64,000 nucleotides of DNA from Peromyscus leucopus (lineage: Eukaryota; Chordata; Mammalia; Rodentia; Cricetidae): NCBI RefSeq assembly GCF_004664715.2, contig NC_051066.1, positions 80,640,735 to 80,704,734 on the forward strand, given 5' to 3'. The position numbers were made by a program, and so were the translations under genes. Shown one piece after another: positions 32,791 to 44,290 of this stretch (position 1 is the first letter of the stretch; every line of letters starts with the position of its first letter). The notes under the pieces were generated by a model. That model did not search any database and was not told where the DNA came from. It saw nothing but the letters and a program-made list of their open reading frames with translations.

Positions 32791-35340
32791 TGCCACTTTT
32801 CACCCGACTCTACCCTCCATCCCCTACAACTAGTTAGAAGGGAAGCTCCGGGATCCTAGCGAGGGGCGGGCCACAGACTTGTGACCACCGCCAGGTGGCA
32901 AAATCAAAGCTGCTATCAAAGCTGCTGCGGAGAAACAGAGCTTGGTATCACCCCAGCCAAGTGTAGGAGAAGGACAAGGGGAAGCCTGGGAGGAGAAGTT
33001 TCACCCCACCTACAGCCTGCCTCGAGTAACACTCTGCTTTCGCAGGGTTACAAGTTCTCCACCACGCTGCCAGGCTGCCCTTAATGCCCCTTGGCCCAGG
33101 CCCGTGCGGCCTAGAGATACTGGGTGTCCAAAAGAGGCAAGGCCATAGCCTGAAACCTGAGCAATCTTTGGAGGCGACCAGGCTGTTCCCAAAGCGAGTC
33201 TCTGCACTAAGGAGAGGCTCCAACACCTCCCCTCTCTCCCAGTGCCTCAGACTTCTGGTAGCCAGAGTTCTGTAAGATCGACAGCTACCTGGAGAACCAG
33301 ACTCAGGTTTGTGGTTACACGTACACCCTTATCGGGTGGAGATCACAATGCCTGCTCCCTCTCTCCCAGCCTTCAGTGTGTTCCCGGGGCAAATGGAGAG
33401 CGGCTTCTGCGTTGGCCCGGAGCTTGGGAGGGCCAAGGTCTGGCCTCGCCTCCACCACCCGCGCTCACACCCGGCCCCAGCGCCCTTTATTGACAGACAG
33501 CTAGATAAGCTAGCAACGGCTGTGGCGTTTCCAGCTTCGCTCTTGAGCACCCTGCTGGGTTGCAGGGATCCGCGCACGCTTAATGGCTCCAAACAAGCTC
33601 CAGCAGCCTTCGCTGCAACCTCCGGTCATGACAAGGGGTGGGTGAAAAGCCTCGGGCAGACACCGCTGAGAAGTTGGGAAGGCCTATCCCAGGCCCAGGG
33701 CCCACCGGCCACCCACACCACAAGGCAGATGGTGGAATAGAAGGGACCACAAGCCATTGGAGGACAGGACTGGACCAGGTTCTGGCTCGAAGCTAGAGGC
33801 TTACCGAGAAACTGGGTCTTAGGAGATGGGTCAGTGGCAGCAGAGCAAAGGTTTCAACACCCCTTTCCAAACTATCAGGATTCGCGGGATGACTGGACCA
33901 GGCTAGAATGTAGGCCCACACTACAGTGCCTGGAGGGGAGTAGATGCTCTTGACCCACCGAGTTGGGCTGGAAAAAGGAAGAATGGAAGGCTTTTGTAAA
34001 TAAGAATAAGTCCATTGGGACCTCTCCAGCATACTCCCTTTCTCCTTTTCCACATAACCAGACCTCCAGGCGGGATGCACTCAACAAAGTTTAGAGGAGG
34101 AAGAGGAGGTGGAGTGTGGCTGACAGCTGGCTAAATCTGAAGGAGCGACTCAGAGGGGTGCCTGGAGCCGACCTGGGCCTGTTACAAAGTCCTACACTAC
34201 ACATCCAGGTTTGTTGGGGGGCGGAGCAAGAACTTCGAGAGAGCATGCACCCTGGTGCCTTCCGTACAAGACTCTCTCTCCCTTCACCGCCCTCATCCGG
34301 CCAAGGCATGCAGGTTCTGGCCCTGGGACCTTCCAGGCGTCCAAATGCTCAACTCCTGGTCTCAACACGTGCATACCCTGGTTCCACCCTGGCTGTCTCC
34401 CAAAAGTTGCCTGAAGGCAGTTCCACCACCTCCTCAAGAGCCTCCCCACCACCCCCCTGCCCCGTTCCAGGCAGGATCTCTCAATCACTCCCAAACTCCA
34501 GACCTAAAGCAAGCAGAAGAGGGAGGAGACTGAAAGTTGAGAAGCCCCTGAGGGCAAAAGGGCAGGAATGTCGATGCAGGTGTAGCTATCTAGTCCAAGC
34601 TAGACAGGCTTAGCAAATCTAAGCCGTCTTCGGTTCCCCAGAGGGTGTGAAGACCACAGGATCAGTATCCAGCTGACCTTGTCCCATTTTCTTCGTCCAC
34701 TCAGCACGAGGAAAGAGAATCTTAACCTCCGAACCTCCCATGTCCCCACTTTTGCCCCCCTAGGCCACAAAGTCAACAGTTAACCCTCAAGTCAAAGATA
34801 AATACCATCATCTACATTTTCTACATGAATGGAGCTTTTCAGTCCCGCAGGCGAGGGAAGCCCGAGCATGCTGGCTTTGGGGGCTTCCATCAGGAAAACG
34901 CCAACAGGCCTAGATTTGGTCCAGTTTAGGGATCGAGTTTGCTACTGGAGCCTCAGTCTGTGCCCCGCTGGTGACTTTTGGAAGTGAGGGCCAGGTGGGA
35001 TTACCCATTGGGCCTCCTAGTGAAAAGAACTTGCCAAAGGTCCCTTTCGACCCCGCGTGGTCTTCATCCCTCTGATGAAGTGACTCCCTAGAGAACTTAG
35101 GGTCAGGGTAGGCGGTCTCTTAAGATAACTCACTAGCCTAAAGGCACGGACCGTGGGATCCGCGTGCTGCAGGGCCCGAGCACTTGGCTGGACCTGTTTA
35201 CTTGGGAGCAGGGGGAGGGGCTTGATTGTGAGCCTAAAGGAGGACAATGCTAGCCAGAGGCAGGCTGCGTGTCTGCAGTTACCGGCCAGACCCGGGAAGA
35301 CTCTGGGATGGAGCGAGTCAGATTCTGACTGAAGAGAGGG
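32790..35340. other. P0 upstream region, no gene recognised
   Basis: Moderately G+C-rich unique sequence. Frames of up to 165 residues (34116-34613) show no domain and no splice-supported structure. Antisense non-coding RNA is known at PAX6 loci, but I cannot place one from sequence alone. Confidence 0.4.
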
Positions 35341-35394
35341 AGGCTCCCGCCGGGCCGGAGAGCTAATCTGCAGAGCTGAACCCAACTCCGGCCG

Positions 35395-35473
35395 CCGTGA
35401 CGTCACGCGCGCCCGGCAACCAATGAGGACCGCGCTGGCGTGGATATTAAGGAAAGTTAGCGCCTGCCGGAGC
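35395..35473 (+). promoter_or_regulatory. Pax6: PAX6 promoter P0
   Basis: Upstream of exon 0 lie a perfect palindromic CRE, TGACGTCA (35398-35405), a CCAAT box (35420-35424) and a TATA-like TATTAAG (35445-35451). The last is about 29 bp before the expected start near 35474, a normal TATA-to-start spacing. P0 is known as the promoter used in lens, cornea, conjunctiva and pancreas. The region is CpG-rich. Confidence 0.8.
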
Positions 35474-35628
35474 ACCCTCTTTTCTTATCATTGACATTTA
35501 AACTCTGGGGCAGGTCCTCGCCTAGAACCCGGCTGTCAGATCTGCTACTTCCCCCCCGTGAAGCGGCTGTGAGAAGTGTGGGAACCGGCGGCACCAGGCT
35601 CACCTGCCACCCCGCCCTCGCCTCGCAG
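35474..35628 (+). other. Pax6: PAX6 non-coding exon 0 (P0)
   Basis: It starts with ACCCTCTTTTC, as recalled for P0 transcripts, and ends CGCAG before a gtaacc donor. It contains no ATG, so P0 transcripts begin with a clean leader. It splices to exon 2. The exact start is inferred from TATA spacing and memory of the human mRNA. Confidence 0.82.
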
Positions 35629-37289
35629 GTAACCGCCCTAGCTCTAGCTGGGACCCACCACGCTGGGAGCGGCGCCCCTCTCCGCTGTCCGCAACCGGTG
35701 TCCTCAGGTCGCAGAAGCCCTCCCCGAGTGGCCTCGGGCTTGATTCTTTTTCTTTTAAAACGAGGCTCGCAAAGATGGAAGGGGAGTCACTGGGAGTGGG
35801 ACGGGGGTGGGGTGGGGGAATGTGTTTGCGAAGCACGCTTCTTTCATAAAAGTAACAAAATGTTGTGATCTCAAGAGTGGACTTCCTGTCTGGCCCTGAG
35901 CTGAGGGTGATGTGGGGGGTGGGGGGTTGCGGCGGGGGGTGTCTGTGGCTGCAGTCTAAAGAAATCGCTTGAGATCCTAAGAAAAGCAGGCGGTGGGCAT
36001 GCAGTTTGCAACACGCCTTCCTCCGTGGCAATTAGCGACATTCACGCTTGGAGAAGCCACTAAACCTCGCGCCGGGTTCATGGAAGCACCCTGCGGAAGG
36101 TCGGGCAAGGCGCGACAAAAGTTTCCCCGCCGTAGCAAGGTGTAGATGCGTGTTCCCTAACGAAGTCAGAGACGCTGGGGTTCGCTTCCCCCGAAAGGCG
36201 CAAAGGACGAAAGAATGCGGCCTTCCAGAGCTGGGCAGCGCGCGAAGGCCCCAGCCTGTGATTTGAGCTTCCCTTCGGAAGACCTAATAATTAGCGATTC
36301 TCACTGAGCTAGAACGCGGGCTCGGGTTACCGGGAGAGGGCTACTGCCGGGGCTGAGCTCTCTGTCTGGGCGGGAAGCGGGTGGGCTCGTCCTGGGGAGA
36401 GCGGCCAGCCGCTGAGCGAGTGCCCTAGAGAGAGGTGCCCAGCCATGCTCTGGCTCCCGGAAGGCCGGAACTTTCCCGAAGTGGTCAGGAAAGAGTTTAC
36501 CCCAAACTTAGAATAAGGAGTCTTTCTGCCCGCTTGGAAAATCATGCAGCTACGCCCTAAGCGATACGGCATACCCAGGAGCACCCCACGGGAAAGTTTG
36601 ACGAGGCCTTAGGGCAGGCCTGGCCTGGAGCGCCCACACCACTCATGCTCCTGGTGCCCTCTCTCCAGACCTGCGGGTGGCACTTTTACAGCTCATCTGG
36701 ATCTCGAGCACCTGTGACAGGTGCCTAGGATTCACGCCGAACTCTGAGAGAGTCCCCTCTATGCGCCTGGCCTACAAGCGATGCCACAGGCAAAGCTGCC
36801 ACCCGGCTGGCTGCGCACCTTACCTGGACAGGGGTCCTCTCCTCCGCGGGTTCCTTTTCCGGGAGCTGAATGTGAGCAGGTTGCCCGCTTCGCAGTAGGA
36901 AGTGGACCTTCTCCTCCAGTCATAAATCAAACCCAGCCATCCTCGGGCCTCCTCCCTCATTAGAGATGTTTATTGGAGATTGTGTTTATTCGGCTGTCAG
37001 GGCGAGAAAACGCGGTGACATAATTACCTCTGACCAGAGTCCTCGCCCCGCGCCCAGGGCGAGCCAGGGACCTCCTCTGCTGCGGTCTCACTCCCTGGCC
37101 CTCCTTGATCAGAGGACAAATCGGATTGGCGTGTCTTTTTTTCCCCCTCAGACTTCGTATCATTTGAATTATTGGAGGACTTAGTATTCAAATTTCTTCA
37201 GTTCCCAGGAGTTTATTTATTGTAGATTTCGAAAGGAAAATCAAAGAGAATCCAGCTTGGCCGGGGGGGGGGGGTGGAGAGGGAGAGGG

Positions 37290-37290
<1 letters not shown>

Positions 37291-37361
<71 letters not shown>
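37291..37361. repeat. (GA)n microsatellite between P0 and P1
   Basis: A 71-bp GA tract preceded by G-runs and GGGAGA repeats from 37263. It is polypurine on the + strand and explains the Arg/Glu-repeat ORFs. Confidence 0.98.
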
Positions 37362-37366
<5 letters not shown>

Positions 37367-37789
37367 CATCCTTGCAAGAGAACTTTCTGGTGCACTGGCT
37401 GGCAGTGGCGCCTGGGCCAGACCCTCTTCCTGCCTGGAGCGGTGGGCAGACCTGGAGGGCTGGGTTCCAGTATTGGTGATACTATTTGTTGCTTCACTTT
37501 TCCTTCTCTTTCTTTTCGGGAGGAATCCTAGTTTCAGGGCCCTGAGCTCAGGGTTCCCACACTCTCCCGGGTGGACCCCGGATCCCGGAAGCAACCAGCC
37601 CTTAACCCCCCCCCCATCCCTCTGTCCCCGACTACCGACCCTCAAAGGTTGTTCCCTGCTAGCAAGGTTTTTTAGTCACCATCTGCGAGACTGGGTTAGA
37701 AATGATGAAAAGACCCAAACTGTTCTCTAATTGAAAATTACATTTTTTGGGGGGCGGGGGGAGACTGTGCCCTGACAAAATAGCTGGGA

Positions 37790-37945
37790 TCTCAGTTTTT
37801 GATCCCTTGCTACTGACTCTGTTCTCCAGTCGCTAATAAAACTCGCATTGAGCCCCTTAGTGCCTTGATTAACAGGGAGATTAACTCTTACTGGGGTTGG
37901 AAACAGCTTGTCCCAATCAATGTCATTTTAAAAGCCCGTCAGGAT
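37790..37945. promoter_or_regulatory. Candidate conserved block between P0 and P1
   Basis: It contains 'gtcgctaataaaactcgcat', 'ccttgattaacagggagatt' and 'cccaatcaatgtcattttaa'. These are several homeodomain and Pbx/Meis-like cores in 150 bp. Function is inferred. Confidence 0.35.
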
Positions 37946-40900
37946 GCGCTTAGTTCCGTCGGGCTGCTGGAGTGAGCCAGGAGCCAGCCCTGACATTTGG
38001 TTCTCTCCTTCCCAGACTCAAAACCCCCGAGCTCCGGGCCTGTGTGTTTCTAGCTCCTGGACAAAACAAATTGTACCAGTCAGTCCCAGGCCTTTAGACA
38101 GGCAGCTGTTTGGAGATGTTCTTTAGAGAGAGGTGACTGAGGGTGGCCTTAGCTAGCTTTTCATTTAAAGCTCAACTCTTGCCTCTTTAGTGCAGAGGCT
38201 AGAGGTAGAGGAGACTTGAAGGAATGTCCCAGGTTGGAGGAATAGAAAGGGAACTTTTCTAGACACTCTATCGGCAAAAGAAAAAAGAAAAAAAAATCCC
38301 CAAATGATGGAATGTTAGAATGCCCTATGCGTTAGGAACTTGGAACCTAGTTTCTTTCGAGGCAAGCGCGGCCGGCCGAAGACAGGCTTGGGAGTTAACT
38401 CACAGCCTGCGAGAAATCTCTGTGCTGGGATGCTCTCTGGCTGGACAAGGCTGCTTTTAAGCATTTGGGGGGTGAGATGAGGAAGGAAGTGGAGGAAGAG
38501 AGGTGCTGCCCAATATGAATAGAAGAGGACCGAACCCAGAAAGCTCACAGATGCACTAACCATTTGGCAGGAGGCGAGAAAGGCGAGGGCACCGTGACTT
38601 TTTCCAGCCAAGCGCGGCCACAGCTTGGAGGCGCCGCTGGGCCGGCTCTCGGCTCTCCTCCACTGTTCTGGGCTTGGCTAGGTTAGCCTGGGAGAGGTTT
38701 TCCCGCCAGGTTGTTGGGGAAAGCAGAGAGTGAAAGCAGGAACTCGGTGGCTAGGGCGGGAGGCCTTGGCTTTTTGTGACCCTTTAACCTGCGTGCCAGC
38801 CAGGCAATCCATGGAACCCACCTTTCAGGGCCTGCACAAAGAGACACGTTTGGGGCTTTGTAAAGTGTTGCAGGTGTTTGTTGAGACTTCCCTCCTCCAA
38901 AGAAATGGATCTTCACCCTTCCCAGCGTGACAGCACCACACCTCAGCTTGGACCAGTCAAACCACGGGAGTTTGTGGAATATTAGTTGTTCTGAAGCTGA
39001 GAGGCGAAAGCACATTTCCCCCAGCAAGAGCTGGGCACCCCTTTGCCTCGCCAGGGGCCGCTCTCGGGACGGAGACCTGATGCGGTGGGCACAGGCAAAT
39101 GCCAGGGACTCCTGGGAGTGAGATTCTGGGGAAGACTCACACTTAGGCCTCCATGTTGGCTAGAGGTTCTGAATACCGTTGAGCAAGCCGCGATGCCCCC
39201 CAGCGCCCCTCCCTCCACACCAACTGCTCTCTGTTACCCCCTACGGGAACACTCCTGCCAGCAGAAAAGAGGTCCCCTCCGTGAGCGCTAGAGGGTGGAG
39301 TGGAGGAAAGAGAAGCCAAGAGTAGTGAAAAGAGGCGCGGGGGGTGGGGTGGGGTGGAGAAAGAAAGAAAACCTAAAGCCTAACTTCGCCAGCCTATCTA
39401 TCCATCCCTGCGCTGGGGGAAAGTGAATGGGCCTCCGACGTGTTGGAAGCCGCAGTTAAAATGGCGACCCGAGTGTTGTCTCAATTTTATGGACGGCTTG
39501 CACCCTGGTTTTAGCTCCCCTCCTCCCAGTTCTCGTCGGTCCCCACAGCAGGTACTTGGCAGAAATGAGGATCCACCAAAGACAAAACAGCTCCCCCATG
39601 CTCTTTGAGACTAACCCACAGAGAGCGCTCCTGGTTCTTATCCTTCTCCTGAAACTTCAGAAACTCTCTGCCTGTTTCTGTGCCTGAGCTTCCCCTCCCC
39701 AAATATTGACACACTAGAAGCAGCCAAGTCTTTTCTTTTCTCGTTTGTGCATTTTCCAAGAGTCCCGCTCGGAGCCCCCATCCCCACTTAATGACGTAAG
39801 CCGCATTCACTCCAGGCTTCTAGCCTCCTCTGATTTTTTTTTTTTGTTGTTGTTGTTGTTAAAACTTTTCTCTGAGGTGAGGTGGGGGTTGTGGGTGGGA
39901 GAAGGAGCTGATTGAAAGAGCCAGTGCCCTGGGGGGAAATAGCAACAAGATTATGGCTGCTTCTTTCTTAGGCAAAGCTTAAGAGGGTGCTAATCCACTG
40001 GGTTGCTAATTGAGAGGTTGTAAAAATGATATTCGCCGCCTCCAGTTGGGACAGTCACGGGACCCCCCCTCCCCACTTTTCATTATGCTTCTTTAATGCT
40101 TGCTTGAGACGTAAAAAAGGGAGACATGGAGAATGAAGACTCCTCTGCTCTGGGACCCAGACTCCAGGCCGGACTTCCTGGGATCCTCTGAAAGTCGCGG
40201 TCCTACGAAATCTCTCACTAGAGGCCGCCTGCCCAGCAGCAGCGCCACCTTCCTAGCCTCTGGCCGGAGTTTCCTCCCAGCCGGGACCCGGTGCCCTTGG
40301 TCCTCTGGAAGGGACCGAGCCAGTCACCTTCCTGGAGCGGGTTGTGCGAACCCACCTCGGGCTCCAGTCAAGGAAGGCCTCTTCCGTCCTCAGAATTCTG
40401 CTAAGGTTCCTTGGCGCTGTACGGCTGGGTCCCAGGCAGGGACTTGAGTAGGGTGCTCACACCAGGCTCGGAGGCAGCCTGCAGCGTCCACCTGGTTCCA
40501 GCCCCCAAGGGGATGCGACAGCGCGGGCCTGCCAGAGATCAACTGAGGGAGCAGGCTACTGCGGAAGGCTGGCTGACGCTTCTTCCCCTACGTCAGAAGA
40601 ATCGAGGGCTTCAGGGGTGGCTCTCGGCCTCCTTGCCCCAGCCTTTCCAACCCCACTCCCCTTTGTTGGGTCCTGAGTGCTTCCGGATCTCAGGCCTTAT
40701 ATGTCTCGGGCCCCAAGAACACGCAGACTGCGAGAGAGCTCCGGAGGGACAGCGCGGGACAAGACTCCCCTGTCACCTAAACTGCAGTCTCCGAGGGACG
40801 TCTTTGGAGTGTACTGAGGTGTATCCTAATGTCCGGCATTCAACAAATGGACTTCTGGTGTGTGGTCAGAAGGGAAAAGCCATTTACTTACTTTCCTCGC

Positions 40901-41899
40901 CGGTTTTCTGGCAACGGCTGAAGGGGAATTGCCTCCGTGGACTGAGCTGACCCAAGAGAAAGGGAGTCTTGGCGGGGCTACATAGGCACCACACACCGAT
41001 AACCGGTTCCTTACCCCGACACACGTTGACACACCAAGCAAGCCAGCGGGGACACACACTCGCAGAATCTCTCCCAGCACTGGCCAAGTCCCACCCCCCC
41101 CACCCCCAGGCCTCCACTACCTCCCCTCCCTTCTTATCTTCCCCTCCTTTCGGCCGCCTGGAAAAAGCTGCCACACTTAGTCAACAAATGGCACGTGGGA
41201 GAAGTTGGAGAGTGTTTGGTGAGGACTCTTCAGAGCTTTTCACAAGACTCCTCTGTACACAAAGTAAGTGGCGTGTTTACTCGGGCCTCTCCAGGCTGGG
41301 GCAGTGCGTCCGCGGAGCACGGTGGCTTCGGAAAGCAGAAAGGAGAGAAGAAAAGGCCAGGGGGTGCAGGAGTGGGGTGGGGGAAATGGGCAGGCTTGGG
41401 ACGCCCGGCCCGGGGAGACCGCGGGCCTCGCTGAGTTCTCGGCCTGGAGGCCTTCTTCAGGCCTAGGCATCGCCGCCGTGCCTCCGTCGCGGGAGTGCGG
41501 CTGCTGGGATCCGGGGACACCCCCATCCTCTTTTCTCTTGCTGCTAAAGGCCAGGTGGACTGGAGAGCCGCCGGCGCTGTACTTTGTGTCCCGGGGCCAA
41601 GGCCGGGATGGGTTAGGGGTAGGAGGGTAGGGTGGACGGGGGCGGAGCAGCAGGCCACTGTACACTGGCAAGAAAGGACCTCGCCGAGATGATAAACCTT
41701 GCTACCTCCACGGGCTGGGAGCCCCCTGGCCCAGCGTGGGGTTACCGGGGGAGCGTGGCTTCCAGCCCAGAGGCCTCCATTAGACTGATCAAGTTCGCGG
41801 CCGCAGCGCTGGCTGCCGAAGCGCGTGGAGCGGGAGACCTCGGCGAGCGCCAGAGCCTGGGAGCGGGGGGCCCAGCGCTGGAGAGAGAGGAGCCGGGAC

Positions 41900-42035
41900 C
41901 CACCGGCAGAGCCGAAAACAAGTGTATTCATATTCAAACAAACCGACCAATTGCACTAGGCAGGGAGAGGGAGCATCCAATCGGCTGGCGCGAGGCCCCG
42001 GCGCTGCTTTGCATAAAGCAATATTTTGTGTGGGA
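41900..42035 (+). promoter_or_regulatory. Pax6: PAX6 promoter P1
   Basis: Two CCAAT boxes (41947-41951 and 41977-41981) precede CATAAA (42012-42017) and an AATATTTT stretch. The usual spacing predicts initiation near 42030-42045. P1 is known as the promoter used in lens placode, retina, telencephalon and other CNS sites. The exact start is not determined here. Confidence 0.72.
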
Positions 42036-42258
42036 GCGAGCGGTGCATTTGCATGTTGCGGAGTGATTAGTGGGTTTGAAAAGCGAACCGTGGCTCGGCC
42101 TCATTTCCCGCTCTGGTTCAGGCGCAGGAGGAAGTGTTTTGCTGGAGGATGATGACAGAGGTCAGGCTTCGCTAATGGGCCAGTGAGGAGCGGTGGAGGC
42201 GAGGCCGGGCGCCGGCACACACACATTAACACACTTGAGCCATCACCAATCAGCATAG
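42031..42258 (+). other. Pax6: PAX6 non-coding exon 1 (P1)
   Basis: It ends CAGCATAG before the donor gtgtgc, a junction that matches recalled PAX6 mRNA (CATAG joined to exon 2 GAATCTGAG or GGATCTGAG). It contains several short upstream ORFs, including an 8-codon one starting ATGATG at 42149-42175. The 5' end is approximate. Confidence 0.75.
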
Positions 42259-42357
42259 GTGTGCTGGCTGCAGCCACTTCCCTCACCCACACTCTTTATC
42301 TCTCACTCTCCAGCCGCTGACAGCCCATTTTATTGTCAATCTCTGTCTTCTTCCCAG
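42259..42357 (+). other. Pax6: PAX6 intron 1, 99 bp
   Basis: A very short intron: donor gtgtgc, acceptor cttcttcccag. Because it is so short, intron-retained P1 transcripts are likely to be seen in cDNA data. Confidence 0.75.
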
Positions 42358-42586
42358 GGATCTGAGAATTGCTCTCACACACCAACCCAGCAGCGTCCGT
42401 GGAGAAAACTCTCACGAGCAACTCTTTTAAAATACCATCATTTCAAACCGTTGTGGTCTTTAAGCAACAACAGGGGGGAAAACAACAAAAAACCAAAAAC
42501 CAAAAAAAAAAAAAAAAAAAAGCCCCACCAAACCAAACTCTTGACAGGAGCTTTGACAACGACGAGAGAGAGGATGCCTCTTAAAG
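42358..42586 (+). other. Pax6: PAX6 non-coding exon 2
   Basis: Acceptor ttcccag, donor gtgagt. The exon starts GGATCTGAGAATTG and ends GCCTCTTAAAG. It is 229 bp here against the 188 bp I count for human from memory, and the extra length lies in an A-rich region (about 42470-42535). It has a single ATG at 42574. Confidence 0.88.
42505..42522. repeat. Poly-A run in exon 2 leader
   Basis: An A run of about 18-19 bases, preceded by CAAAAAACCAAAAACC, lies within transcribed 5'UTR exon 2. It is unusual in a leader exon. Confidence 0.85.
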
Positions 42587-43935
42587 GTGAGTCCGCTTCT
42601 TTCTTCTCGGTTTCTTTACATTTCAATATCCAGGCAGGTTTCTCCCTCTCCCTCTCTTCTTTCCTCCCCTCTCGCCGGTCCCCTCCCCCACTGCTACGCC
42701 GGGAGAGTCGGGCCGGAGAAGTTTCCACGCAGGAGCCCAAACTTTCTACTTCCAGCGAAAGTCCGCGTCGGAGGGCGACGGTCCGCGAGCCGCAGCGGCG
42801 CGGAGCTCCGGGCGGGTGGCTGCTGGCTCAGCACCAGAGCCAGTGCGGCTGGAGCTCTCGGTGAGCAAGCAGCTCGGCTGCAGGCGCCCCCGCAAACCGC
42901 AGCTCTCCGCCGCAGCGTCTCCAAAAGCCCGCGGTCAGCGGGAGAGGACCGAGAGGCTCCGCTGTGCCCCAGGCCGCGGAGAGCTGCCACTGGCGATGCT
43001 TTTGTCCAGCCGGGGCCGAGCCAAGCGCGCAGAGAGCGCCCAACCAGCCGACTTTCTGCACCGCCTCCCGCCAGCCCGCGCTCCGGCTTTGTGCAAGATC
43101 CTCCCGGGCACAGTACTGCCCGCGGCACTCCAGCGCCAAAGGGTCATCGCGCCCGCCGCCAGCCGGAGCCGACACGATGGGCACCGCAGCCGCGCGCGGG
43201 AGGCCACGAGAAACCCCGAGCGAGCGACAGCGGTGAAGGAAGCCACTAGGCCGAGGCGGTCCGATGCGCTCTCCGAGGGAGCTCCGAGCCGATCCCTAGG
43301 ACTGCCAGCTTGCATCCAGCCCCAGGGCCCTCGCCTCCAGCCTCACTCAAGCGCGGAGCTCGGACTTGCAAGCAAACAAACCCTCGGCTCTCCCGGCTAC
43401 CCACAACTCTATCTTGCGAAAGTTGGGGTGTTCCCTGCCCTGTGGACTCCCACCTCCGGCTCTTGGTGGGTATTTTCCCGTGTCTTCCATTGACTAAGCG
43501 CTACCCGGTGTTGGTGTTGCCATTTCAACAAGTTTCGAGCTGGAAAGGTGGTTTGCTCCTCCCTTTCGAGTGTACTGATTTTTTTTTCTTTGTGTGGCCT
43601 AAAGAAAAAAAAAAAATCTATATGAAAGCATTGGCTTTCCTTCTCGTCGGATCACGTCCTCTCCCAGCTAATTAGTCTGAGAGTAATTCGAGAGCTTTTG
43701 GATTCTAAGACCCCAGGAGGAAAAGTGGATTTTCAAAGTTCAGAAAGTCGTTGCCTCTTTCCCGGGGCAGATTTCCTCAGTCTCCCTGCGCCATAATAGC
43801 CTCGAACTTTAGCAAGTGGAATTGAGGGAAATGGCTTTGAATTTCAAGTGGAGAAGCCTTTTTTTTTTTTTTTTCGAGTGCTAAAAAACGTGGCCTTTCA
43901 TTAAAGATGCTTTCTGAAAAGTTTAAAAACAAAGT

Positions 43936-43937
<2 letters not shown>

Positions 43938-44029
<92 letters not shown>
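43938..44029. repeat. (CT)n(CA)n microsatellite in intron 2
   Basis: About 60 bp of CT followed by 32 bp of CA. Confidence 0.98.
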
Positions 44030-44031
<2 letters not shown>

Positions 44032-44149
44032 CTAAGCCATTTTGGACGGTAAACTCGAACTTGGGAAGGGTTGAGAAGGAGATAGGAGCAGAAAATGAAA
44101 TGAAAAGCTAGAATGTCTGAAAGCCTAGCAAGTTCACCGAAGAGAAAGA

Positions 44150-44290
44150 ATAGTTGTTGTCACTGACAGGGGGTTTGTTGGTGATCTTTGCATATGTTTG
44201 AAAGCAATTGATTAGTTTTTATCATTCGGTTCTGGAGAGTAAACTTTGTCATCCTAATTGCTAATTTCTAGGAGGGGAATTTGGAGTGGG
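44150..44290. promoter_or_regulatory. Candidate intron 2 enhancer block
   Basis: 'gtcactgacaggggg' (TGACAG Meis core), 'aaagcaattgattagttttt' and 'catcctaattgctaatttc' lie within 140 bp. The clustering suggests a homeodomain/Meis-regulated element. No function is shown. Confidence 0.42.

Larger units (their letters stand above)
35380..35720. other. CpG-rich region at P0
   Basis: Dense CpGs run through P0, exon 0 and its donor, consistent with a promoter CpG island. The boundaries are by eye. Confidence 0.5.
35629..42030. other. Intron 0 / P0-P1 interval
   Basis: This 6.4-kb repeat-free interval holds candidate regulatory blocks rather than genes. Notable stretches are 36900-37010, 37130-37250, 37790-37940 and 39940-40060. 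They are rich in ATTA, 'gattaac' and 'tcaatgtcattttaaaag'-like cores. In mouse, hindbrain/telencephalon elements are reported between P0 and P1. Frames up to 179 residues (40411-40950) lie in CpG-rich DNA without domains. Confidence 0.5.
41280..42260. other. CpG island at P1
   Basis: CpG-dense sequence spans the P1 promoter and exon 1. Long overlapping frames on both strands (up to 235 residues on minus, 41230-41937) are by-products of stop-poor G+C-rich DNA. Confidence 0.6.

Noticed and set aside
25255..35400. A PAX6-associated long non-coding RNA (upstream or antisense type)
   Set aside because: Such RNAs are known at this locus in mouse and human, but I could not place exon boundaries, strand or promoter from sequence alone.
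41230..41937. 235-residue minus-strand ORF antisense to the P1 region
   Set aside because: The longest ORF in the window, but in a CpG island with long frames on both strands. No domain and no codon-level signal. An antisense RNA is possible but not a supported protein.
42587..43493. 220- and 225-residue overlapping + ORFs after exon 2
   Set aside because: Overlapping frames in CpG-dense intron 2, both Arg/Ala/Pro-rich as expected from composition.
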